Assembly (NCBI RefSeq): GCF_029664245.1
Contig: NZ_JANAIE010000001.1
Location: 186,001-250,000, forward strand
DNA length: 64,000 nt
Direction of reading: 5' to 3'
Source: Profundicola chukchiensis
Lineage (GTDB): Bacteria; Bacteroidota; Bacteroidia; Flavobacteriales; Weeksellaceae
Shown here: piece after piece, positions 17,839 through 27,019 of the stretch
Layout: every line of letters starts with the position of its first letter
Numbering within the stretch: the first letter of the stretch is position 1
Notes under the pieces: generated by a model
Told to the model about the DNA's origin: nothing
Database searches by the model: none
Seen by the model: the letters and a program-made list of their open reading frames with translations, nothing else
Translations under genes and position numbers: made by a program

Positions 17839-19107
17839 ATGAGAATGAATTTGAAAAACTTAGCATTATCATTACTAGTCCTTGGAGGGTCAAGTATGTA
17901 TGCGCAGCTGAACGACAGGAATATCGACAACTTTAGAGAGCCTGACAAAAGAGGAATCAATGTTTTTGAGGCTCCAAAAGATACAGCTACCACATTTGAT
18001 GGATTAAAAGTTAGAATCGGTGGATCTTCTACCTTACAATTCCAAGCTTTAGATCACGAAAACTCTGGAGGCGCTGAATTAATAGAAATCGGATCTAACT
18101 TTAACTTAGCTACAGCTAACTTAGACCTAGACGTTCAATTATATGATGGAGTTAGAATGCACTTACGCACTTATCTATCTTCTCGTCACCACCCAGAGCC
18201 TTATGTGAAAGGTGGATATTTCCAGATTGATAAATTAAGTTTTATTGAAGAAGGTTTCTTAGATGAAATCATGGACTATACTACAATTAAAGTTGGTCAC
18301 ATGGAAAACAACTATGGTGATGCTCACTTTAGAAGAACCGACAACGCGCAAGCTATGCACAACCCATTCGTAGGTAACTTAATTATGGATGCGTTTACAA
18401 CAGAAGTTGGTGCTGAGGTTTACTATAGAAGAAATGGTTTCATCGGTATGTTAGGGTTCACTAATGGTAAATTAAACCAATCGGTGGATAATCCAGATTC
18501 AGGAGGAGCTTCTTTCTTAGCTAAATTAGGTTATGACAAGCAATTCAATGATGATTTTAGATTCAGATTGACTGGTTCTCTTTATAACACCGGAAAAGTT
18601 GCTACTTCATACTTATACTCAGCGGATAGAGCAGGTTCTAGATATTATTTAGTAATGGAGCCAGAAGGATCTAAACCAGCTTCAGCTTTCAGATCTGGTA
18701 GATATGACCCTAAACTAAACAACAAGATTAGTGCGTTTATGATCAACCCATTTGTTAAATACAAAGGTTTAGAGTTCTTTGGAACTTATGAAAGAGCTAA
18801 CGGAAAGGCTAGCTATGAAGAAGAAAAAAGAACTGCGAATCAGTATGCAGCAGAGATGGTCTACAGATTTGGAAACAACGAGAATTTCTTCTTAGGTGGT
18901 AGATATAACAAAGTAGACGCTGAAGACATCGGTGGAGACGATATCGAGATCGATAGAATGCAAATTGGCGCAGGATGGTTTATGACCAACAACATTATGG
19001 TAAAAGCTGAATATGTAAATCAGTCTTATGACGGATACGACGCAAGCAGCATCTTCCACGATGGTAAGTTTGATGGATTCATGGCAGAGGCAGTCATTAG
19101 CTTCTAA
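17839..19107 (+). CDS. Outer-membrane porin-like protein
   Basis: A 422-residue precursor with signal peptide (LVLGGSSMYAQ); an ATG at 17845 is an equally good start. The rest is amphipathic strands (FFGTYERANG, NFFLGGRYNKV, IMVKAEYVNQSYDGYD) ending in EAVISF with terminal Phe, as for a 16-18-strand phosphate-selective-porin-like barrel. It sits between two YceI-type genes, which hints at uptake or export of an amphiphilic compound. Confidence 0.78.
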   Translation: MRMNLKNLALSLLVLGGSSMYAQLNDRNIDNFREPDKRGINVFEAPKDTATTFDGLKVRIGGSSTLQFQALDHENSGGAELIEIGSNFNLATANLDLDVQLYDGVRMHLRTYLSSRHHPEPYVKGGYFQIDKLSFIEEGFLDEIMDYTTIKVGHMENNYGDAHFRRTDNAQAMHNPFVGNLIMDAFTTEVGAEVYYRRNGFIGMLGFTNGKLNQSVDNPDSGGASFLAKLGYDKQFNDDFRFRLTGSLYNTGKVATSYLYSADRAGSRYYLVMEPEGSKPASAFRSGRYDPKLNNKISAFMINPFVKYKGLEFFGTYERANGKASYEEEKRTANQYAAEMVYRFGNNENFFLGGRYNKVDAEDIGGDDIEIDRMQIGAGWFMTNNIMVKAEYVNQSYDGYDASSIFHDGKFDGFMAEAVISF

Positions 19108-19129
19108 TAAAGCTTAAATAAATAGTCCC

Positions 19130-19180
19130 AACAACCCTATTTACTAGCCTCAATAAAGGATAGAAATAGGGTTGTTTTAT
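19130..19180 (+). terminator. Terminator after the porin gene
   Basis: A perfect 13-bp stem: AACAACCCTATTT (19130-19142) with AAATAGGGTTGTT (19164-19176), followed by TTTAT. It may be partly read through into the YceI-like gene 25 bp on. Confidence 0.75.
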
Positions 19181-19204
19181 TAAAAACCTTATATTTAACA
19201 TGTT

Positions 19205-19816
19205 ATGAGAGCAATTACCTATTTAATCATATTTGTACTCAGTTCAACTTTTGCACAAATCGTACAGGGCCAGCATAACAAAACGATTGTTATCAGCCCC
19301 AAAAGTGAATTGAACATTATTGGAAGTTCTAATGTAAATGATTTTCAATGTTTATTTGGGTTTAACAATAAGCGCCAAACGCTGCCTGTAAGCTTTAAGG
19401 AGGCCACTAATGGGATTATTTTTAATAAAGCTACACTTAGCCTTAAAAACACTTCTTTTGATTGTGGTGGTAGAGCGATAAACCGAGATTTTCATTCTTT
19501 ATTGAAAACTGATCAACATCCTCAAATCTATCTTACGCTTAAAAAACTAACCAAAAAGCCACAATCTAAAAATTTAGTTGAAGCCCTGGTTGAAATTCAA
19601 ATAGCTGGCAAGTCTAAAAACTATGTTTTAAACGCCAAAGTGAATCAAAAGGACGAATTACACATCCTAGGAAATTTAAAGCTTAACATCAAGGATTTTG
19701 GCCTAGAAGCACCTAAAAAAATGATGGGATTGATTGTAGTCTCAGAACAAATAGAAATTAACTTTAACCTGATAGTAGAACAGAAAACTAGTCATATTAC
19801 TAAGTTTTTAAAATAG
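19205..19816 (+). CDS. YceI-like protein, divergent
   Basis: A 203-residue exported protein with signal ending IVQGQ. It has the YceI outline in degenerate form: SELNIIGSSNVNDFQC, FDCGGRAINRDFHSLLKTDQHP, VEIQIAGKSKNYVLNA, LKLNIKDFGLEAPKKMMG. Two Cys (NDFQC and SFDCGG) could form a disulfide not present in the first paralogue. Best read as a second lipid-binding YceI barrel. A terminator follows. Confidence 0.78.
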   Translation: MRAITYLIIFVLSSTFAQIVQGQHNKTIVISPKSELNIIGSSNVNDFQCLFGFNNKRQTLPVSFKEATNGIIFNKATLSLKNTSFDCGGRAINRDFHSLLKTDQHPQIYLTLKKLTKKPQSKNLVEALVEIQIAGKSKNYVLNAKVNQKDELHILGNLKLNIKDFGLEAPKKMMGLIVVSEQIEINFNLIVEQKTSHITKFLK

Positions 19817-19839
19817 CATAAGGTTTTTAATTTTAGATA

Positions 19840-19877
19840 AATGCTCTTTCAGTTTATAATTGGAAGAGCATTTTTTA
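19840..19877 (+). terminator. Terminator after the second YceI-like gene
   Basis: ATGCTCTT (19841-19848) pairs with AAGAGCAT (19864-19871), followed by six T. Confidence 0.75.
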
Positions 19878-20015
19878 ATTAAACCTACTACATAATTATC
19901 GCAGGTGTAGCCTATGAATTAAAATACCTTATTTAATAAAGAAGTCTTCAAAGTAAATTATGCCCTTGTAACATTTTAATTAAATATTAAAACAAGCTTT
20001 ACAAATTTTAAAATA

Positions 20016-20047
20016 CAAAAAAAGGGATTCAATATCTTGAATCCCTT
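20016..20047 (-). terminator. Terminator of gyrB
   Basis: An 11-bp perfect stem, AAGGGATTCAA (20022-20032) with TTGAATCCCTT (20037-20047), with an A-run on its left that is the U-tract for minus-strand transcription. Confidence 0.85.
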
Positions 20048-20084
20048 ATAACTAATGAATTATTTATAAAACTTAACCTGATAT

Positions 20085-22037
<1,953 letters not shown>

Positions 22038-22065
22038 TCAAAAACTTCATTATTTTGTAACTTAA

Positions 22066-22073
22066 CAAAGGTA
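22066..22073 (-). promoter_or_regulatory. -7 element of gyrB
   Basis: TACCTTTG on the minus strand, a perfect TAnnTTTG match 32 nt upstream of the gyrB ATG. No clear TTG at the usual -33 distance. Confidence 0.55.
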
Positions 22074-22172
22074 CGAAAATCTTAGCGTTTTACCGCATTT
22101 TGAATAGCCTTAAAGCCGTTAGTTTTCAACAAATTGTTATATTCTAATCATTAAAAATTTAAATTGAACCTT

Positions 22173-22961
22173 ATGAAATATTTTAAAATTTATCTGTTGT
22201 TTTGGCTCGTATTTCCCGTTTTGTCTAATTCACAAGTATTGAATATAGAAAAAGAAAGACTTGACCAGGATACGCTAAGTGATTTTAAAATTAAATTGGT
22301 AACAGATCTTGAATTATACAATCGAAGTGGAGGAGAAAATGACCGCAATAAAGGCATGGATTTCAGCTTTGATGTAAGCGCTATCTACGAACCTGGCAAA
22401 CATGCATATATCTTTATTGCAGAACTGGATTATGAACGCTCTAATGGCATCGGACTGTTAGATTTTGGTTATGCACATGGACGTGTGAATTGGCTGGCTG
22501 AGAATAAATTGAGCTATGAAACTTTTGCGCAAATCTCTTATGATAATTCTCGTGGCTTGGACAGAAGAACCGTATTTGGTGCTAATTTGAGATATCAATT
22601 AGTAAATGATAAGCATTTTAGTGTTTACCTTGGTTCGGGTTTAATGCAAGAATCAGAGAATTGGCAACATCCGTATAATGATGAAATTATAAGTTCAAAT
22701 ATTTTAAAATCTACAAATTATTTGAATGCTCAATATAATATAAATGAAATGTTGAATCTCAATAATGTTGTTTATTACCAAGCCGGATTAGATGATAAAC
22801 TTTGGCGTAATCGAATTCAGAATTGGTTGATTTTAAACACCAAAATAACAAAAACATTATCCCTGAAAAACTCTTTTGTTCTTGCTTATGAAGATAAACC
22901 AATTGTTCCTATCACTAAATTTATTTATACCCTTAAAACAGGATTTGCGATTAATTTATAG
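22173..22961 (+). CDS. DUF481-like outer-membrane protein
   Basis: The ATG at 22173 gives 262 residues with signal peptide MKYFKIYLLFWLVFPVLSNSQ; an in-frame TTG lies 9 nt earlier. The mature part is a chain of beta strands (ELYNRSGGENDRNKGMDF, NKLSYETFAQISYDNSRGL, FGANLRYQLV, HFSVYLGSGLMQE) resembling DUF481/YdiY small barrels. Function unknown. It is divergent from gyrB. Confidence 0.65.
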   Translation: MKYFKIYLLFWLVFPVLSNSQVLNIEKERLDQDTLSDFKIKLVTDLELYNRSGGENDRNKGMDFSFDVSAIYEPGKHAYIFIAELDYERSNGIGLLDFGYAHGRVNWLAENKLSYETFAQISYDNSRGLDRRTVFGANLRYQLVNDKHFSVYLGSGLMQESENWQHPYNDEIISSNILKSTNYLNAQYNINEMLNLNNVVYYQAGLDDKLWRNRIQNWLILNTKITKTLSLKNSFVLAYEDKPIVPITKFIYTLKTGFAINL

Positions 22962-23034
22962 AGGGTTATCAAATTTTGAATGTTGAATTTTGAATGATTT
23001 TTTGGTTTTAAATGAGAACGGCAAGTGCAGAAAT

Positions 23035-23067
23035 GTCATTGCGATGATTGGAGTGTAACGAAATGAC
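23035..23067. repeat. Short palindromic intergenic repeat, copy 1
   Basis: GTCATT (23035-23040) pairs with AATGAC (23062-23067) around GCGATGATTGGAGTGTAACG. It is a degenerate version of the copy at 23191-23225, followed by GAAGCAATCTGA. Confidence 0.7.
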
Positions 23068-23190
23068 GAAGCAATCTGACTGAGTGCGAAGCTATTGCCC
23101 TTCGGGTTACACAGATCGCCACGCAAATTTTCTGAAGTAAAATTGGCTCGCGATGAGGTTGGCTTCGCATTTCACAGATTACTGAAGAAA

Positions 23191-23225
23191 CGTCATTGCG
23201 ATGAATGGAGTGCAACGCAATGACG
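23191..23225. repeat. Short palindromic intergenic repeat, copy 2
   Basis: A perfect 10-bp stem, CGTCATTGCG (23191-23200) with CGCAATGACG (23216-23225). The loop ATGAATGGAGTGCAA is shared with copy 1. Between the copies lies GC-richer, non-coding sequence (GCGAAGCTATTGCCCTTCGG). Confidence 0.75.
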
Positions 23226-23264
23226 TTGGGTGTTTACAGTCTTTTAAAAGTTAAATTATACCAT

Positions 23265-24240
23265 TTATTGGTACTGAAAAATCTTTCTGAACTGATAAAA
23301 GAATCTTTCTATTAAACGCAGGTTTTCGGTTACGATTTCTGCTGTTCCTCGCATTTCTTTGTTGAATTCTATTTCTTCATTATGAGAAGTTTTCAAGTCG
23401 TGTGGAAGGCTAATTTCTACAAAATAATTACCTTCTGCATTGGGTGATAATGAGATGTTTTTAACACTACCTTCTATCACGCCAAATTGCTGATAGGGAT
23501 AACTATCTAATTTAATAATGACTTTTTGTTCTGGTTTTATCTTTCCGGAATTTTGAGCGGGAACCACCAGCCGACCTAATAAATCTTCCTTTTTTGGTAA
23601 AATCGTGAAAATAACTTCGCCAGGTTTAATGAATTGATTTTCTCCCCAGAAATTTTGAAAACTCACGGTTCCGTTAATCGATGAACGCAACAAATAGGTT
23701 TGATCCCATTGTGTCAAAGACTTTTTTAATTGATCATAAGCTTGTAATAAACTCTTGATTTGCTCTGTTTCCGTTTGTTGTTTGCTGATACTTGTGCCCG
23801 ATAAGGTTCTATTTACCGTGCTTCTGCTTTCTTGTAATTGAGAAATAGATAAATCTATATTTTGCAGGTTTTGTTGTGCTTGTAGATAGTCCAATCTTTT
23901 GCTCTCATCTCGGTAGCGGAAATTACGCCTTGGTCATATAAGGACTGATTTCTGTCAAAATCTTTCTTTTAAAGCTTGACTTTGGCTACTTCTATGCTTT
24001 TTTGTTTTTGAATGGAATTAAGTCTTGCATTTATTTCGTTGATAGATTGCTTTCCTGCTAAGGTTTCTGGTGCAAAAGGCTGTAATCTTCTGTTTAAAGT
24101 ATAATCTGTATAAGCTCTTTCAAAATTGATGTAATCACTTTCCACATCACCAAAAGAATGGGTTTCGAACAAACGAAACGGAAAACTGAAATTCAAATTC
24201 ATTTTTGTCGATAGAGATTCCTCTTTTATCCAAATATTTG
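23265..24240 (-). pseudogene. Decayed HlyD-family export adaptor
   Basis: Pieces of one membrane-fusion protein lie in order. The upstream piece (24202 to 23969) has LAGKQSINEINARLNSIQKQ and ends at a TAA. The same frame then continues as KKDFDRNQSLYDQGVISATE to about 23895. There a one-base loss shifts the frame into LDYLQAQQNLQNIDLSISQL. This last part has the coiled coil, an IKPGEVIFTILP lipoyl/barrel block and a C-terminus typical of HlyD adaptors. The N-terminal membrane anchor and first lipoyl half are missing. Intact homologues partner peptidase-containing ABC exporters of small peptides; none is present here. At least two lesions plus truncation make it non-functional. Confidence 0.82.
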
Positions 24241-24307
24241 AATAAATATTTCATTTATATTTCTTAGAATTTATAATATTAACTATATTTCAAATAGACT
24301 TCGGAAT

Positions 24308-25039
24308 TCATTCGGTAGTATCCACACCTGCCTCAAACATTTCTTTTGCCTTTTTGCGACGTTCAATTTCCATTTTTTTATAGGTTTCAATTTCTAAAAT
24401 CTCATGGTCTTTAAATACATTAAAATCAATACATTTCTCTAATATTTCAATATTTTTGATTTTGTATTCCATACTATATCCGTCATTTAAAGTGAATTTA
24501 TAATACAAAATCAATCCTGGCAATCCGCCAACCTTCCATGGTCCGGTACTGTAGTTTAAATCGGTTGTAAATAAAGCTTCAATTTCTCCATATTCAAGAT
24601 TTCTTGTTGCTTTTCGAACTTCGTAGCCAAAATAAGATTTCTTTTCTCTTGCTATATTCCAGTCTTTGTTAGAAACGCTGTCCTCAACGACTTGATTCTT
24701 TTTCACCTCGTACTGAATTGTGTTTTTAGATAAATTTCTTAGATAGGTGGAGTTATCTGGACTGTCAAAAGAGTACCATTGTCCGTCAATGGTAATTATG
24801 CCTTCTTCTTGAACATGTGGAATACGTTTCCATAGTGATTGATTCCCGTGAATAAAAAGTTCAAAATCATACGTTCTATCATTGTACATACTTGCTGCAA
24901 GCTTAAAATTAGCATCTGTTGATAGATTCTCTGGAACAGGATTGAAATTACGCTGTTCATATACAACACGTAGGGTTTCTTGTGATAAAAGAACAAATGG
25001 AGATAAAATAATGGCAAGAATTAAAAAATATTTCTTCAT
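24308..25039 (-). CDS. GLPGLI-family protein
   Basis: A 243-residue exported protein with signal MKKYFLILAIILSPFVLLSQ and the family-defining block STGPWKVGGLPGLILYYK near residues 160-180. The GLPGLI family (TIGR01200) is restricted to Bacteroidota and often lies beside genes for small secreted Cys-containing peptides and their exporters; the biochemical role is not established. Here it follows an unknown secreted protein and the Cys-rich peptide gene at 26194-26373 and precedes the broken HlyD adaptor. That placement supports membership of the peptide locus. Confidence 0.9.
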   Translation of the reverse strand: MKKYFLILAIILSPFVLLSQETLRVVYEQRNFNPVPENLSTDANFKLAASMYNDRTYDFELFIHGNQSLWKRIPHVQEEGIITIDGQWYSFDSPDNSTYLRNLSKNTIQYEVKKNQVVEDSVSNKDWNIAREKKSYFGYEVRKATRNLEYGEIEALFTTDLNYSTGPWKVGGLPGLILYYKFTLNDGYSMEYKIKNIEILEKCIDFNVFKDHEILEIETYKKMEIERRKKAKEMFEAGVDTTE

Positions 25040-25122
25040 TGGAAAACTTTGATTGTTTAACTAAAGTCGATGCTATTTAAAGGTAGTACGGCATAATTTT
25101 ATTTAAGCTTTTAAAGATGTGT

Positions 25123-26094
25123 TCATTTTTTATTTGCACTTTCTAACTCTGAAAAAATCTTACGAAGCTTGGGTAATCCTGGATGCTGTGGGTGTAGTTT
25201 CTGGAAATTTTCCCAAATAAATTTAGTATAATCGTAATCATACTTTTTGTCGTCATGGTACGAAATCATTTGCTCATATGCGATCATTGGTTGCAAATAA
25301 ATTGGCACAAAATTAAATACATTGTCTCTTTCTGGCCATAGCCCAACATCATACCTTCCACCTTCCATTATATTATTAGAAATTAGCAATGCTTTGCGTC
25401 TAATTTGAATCAACCTGATGGATCCTGGAACATTATTGTACTTCTTATCAAATGGATCGTAAGTTTGAAATAAGTACTTTAGAAATTGAGATTGATTTTT
25501 ATTAGCTTTCTTTATTTCTATATTCCACAGCATTGAACTTACCCAACTAATTTCCAGTATTTTGACAAGTTCCCGGTGATAAACCGAATCTATTTTTTTT
25601 GCCTTTAAAAGTTGGTTAAGAGGTTTTCTTATTTGTTTATCCAATTCATATTCAAAAAAATAAATCATTTTATCAGAAGATGTATATTGCAAAAGAGTTT
25701 TACCTAAATCAAAAGGTTTCTGAAAATAATATTCGTTAGATAAATAGCGAATACCATGTTTATTCGAAATTGATCCTTTCACATCCAAATCCTCTTCTCC
25801 TTCAATCTTTAAAGCAATGTTAGGTTCAAGAATAAAGGCTAAAACTTTAGGCCCAAAATTTAATGAGAATATTAAACTTGAATCCAATTTAAATTTCACA
25901 TTAGCCTTTCCATTCTCGAATTTTAAATCTATCTTTTTATAAAATGGAATTGAGTCATTATAGTAAGAGATGTATTCACAACGAAGAGATTTACCATATT
26001 TGTTTTCATCCCTATTGAAAAAATAAACGGCACTCTCGCTTATTTGTGAGAAACCAAAATTGCTCAATAAAAACAATAATAAAATATATTTCAT
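25123..26094 (-). CDS. Secreted protein of unknown family in the peptide locus
   Basis: A 323-residue protein with signal peptide MKYILLLFLLSNFGFSQ. The N-terminal 120 residues are beta-rich (LKFENGKANVKFKLDSSLIFS, ILEPNIALKIEG), like the DUF4369/DUF5106-type domain that precedes thioredoxin domains in Bacteroidota. The rest is helical and contains no CxxC thioredoxin site. I do not recognise the family. It lies 99 bp after the Cys-rich peptide gene and 83 bp before the GLPGLI gene, all on one strand. Confidence 0.7.
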   Translation of the reverse strand: MKYILLLFLLSNFGFSQISESAVYFFNRDENKYGKSLRCEYISYYNDSIPFYKKIDLKFENGKANVKFKLDSSLIFSLNFGPKVLAFILEPNIALKIEGEEDLDVKGSISNKHGIRYLSNEYYFQKPFDLGKTLLQYTSSDKMIYFFEYELDKQIRKPLNQLLKAKKIDSVYHRELVKILEISWVSSMLWNIEIKKANKNQSQFLKYLFQTYDPFDKKYNNVPGSIRLIQIRRKALLISNNIMEGGRYDVGLWPERDNVFNFVPIYLQPMIAYEQMISYHDDKKYDYDYTKFIWENFQKLHPQHPGLPKLRKIFSELESANKK

Positions 26095-26193
26095 TATCTC
26101 TTGTAATTTTTATGTATAACTATAAATCTAAAAAAATAGTATAGCTGAGGACTTTAAATCATAAGCCTCTTTACTAACAATCACTTTAAAAAT

Positions 26194-26373
26194 TTAATTA
26201 CTGCTTTTACAAAACTCCTTCGGTCGTGTATGAGAACAAGCTTCACAACATCCATCATTACAATCTTGTGGAGAATCAGCACTAATAGTTACCCCACATC
26301 CACAATGGCAATTGCTTCCGCTTCCATAGATAGAAGACATTTGATTTCTTGATAAAGTTTTAAATTTTTTCAT
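26194..26373 (-). CDS. Cys-rich secreted peptide precursor with GG-type leader
   Basis: A 59-residue ORF. Residues 1-18 (MKKFKTLSRNQMSSIYGS) resemble the Bacteroidota double-glycine leader of bacteriocin or RiPP-like precursors: a basic start, a LSR-N-x-M/L-x-x-I/V core and a small-residue cleavage site, here GSGS. The core has eight Cys (22, 24, 26, 38, 42, 43, 46, 55), as NCHCGCG and DCNDGCCEAC, with Ser and Thr residues that could be modified. No modification enzyme is seen in the window. The context (XRE regulator, GLPGLI protein, HlyD remnant) fits a peptide exported by an ABC transporter. Metal-binding or disulfide-rich peptide is the alternative. Confidence 0.75.
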   Translation of the reverse strand: MKKFKTLSRNQMSSIYGSGSNCHCGCGVTISADSPQDCNDGCCEACSHTRPKEFCKSSN

Positions 26374-26451
26374 AAATATAAATTTTTATTTGTTAATAAT
26401 ACCGAAATCTGAAAACAAAATTTCTAATAACCAAATAAATGTAAATATATA

Positions 26452-26499
26452 TTACGTCATTTTAGACTTAAAATAAACTTACGTAATGTAAACTTAAAA
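26452..26499. promoter_or_regulatory. Two direct operator-like repeats between peptide and XRE genes
   Basis: TTACGTCATTTTAGACTTAAAA (26452-26473, split here as TTACGTCATTTTAG and ACTTAAAA) is followed by TTACGTAATGTAAACTTAAAA with 27 bp between starts; copy 2 is 26479-26499. The repeats share TTACGT.AT.TA.ACTTAAAA. They lie in the divergent intergenic space, 18 bp before the XRE start and about 78 bp before the peptide start, where a small HTH regulator would be expected to bind. Confidence 0.55.
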
Positions 26500-26516
26500 G
26501 ATTGAAATTTGTTTCT

Positions 26517-26765
26517 ATGGAAATGATTCCAGAAAATACCATTGAACTCCTTAAACAAAAAACTCCTGTACAGGTGGGCAATAGACTAAAGTCCTTGCGT
26601 AAATCTAAAGGAATTAGTCAAACTTTTATTGCGCATAAAACAGGAAAAGACAGACAATATATTTATAAAATAGAAACGGGGAAGGTGAATCCGACTATTT
26701 CCACCATTGCGCTTATTACCCTTGCACTCAATGTTAGCTTAGAAGATATTTTCAAATCTTTGTGA
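26517..26765 (+). CDS. Small XRE-family transcriptional regulator
   Basis: From the ATG at 26517 the protein has 82 residues and is almost entirely one Cro/C1-type helix-turn-helix: VGNRLKSLRKSKGISQTFIA, HKTGKDRQYIYKIETGKVNP, TISTIALITLALNVSLEDIF. An in-frame TTG at 26502 is less likely. Such single-domain regulators often control an adjacent divergent operon; here that is the Cys-rich peptide locus, with repeated sequence blocks in the gap. Confidence 0.85.
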   Translation: MEMIPENTIELLKQKTPVQVGNRLKSLRKSKGISQTFIAHKTGKDRQYIYKIETGKVNPTISTIALITLALNVSLEDIFKSL

Positions 26766-27019
26766 TTTTGTTTTAAACAAAACATAAGATTTAGCTTTCT
26801 AACTTTTCTCTCTTTCAGAATTATTTGAAGGTATTGAATTATAATTTTATATAGAAATTTCATTTTTGTTCAATGAACAGTCTGCGAACATCATCCACCA
26901 GAATACAGGAGATAATGCACAAGCCAAAAATTAAACCATCTATAATGCAGATAAGGAGCATATACATACTGTCCATTCATATATAGGGTTGATACGATAT
27001 TCACTTTTCATTCTTCACT

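Noticed and set aside
23265-24202. Two independent small genes instead of one adaptor
   Set aside because: Both pieces and the 74 bp between them align in order to one HlyD-type protein, so they are fragments of a pseudogene.
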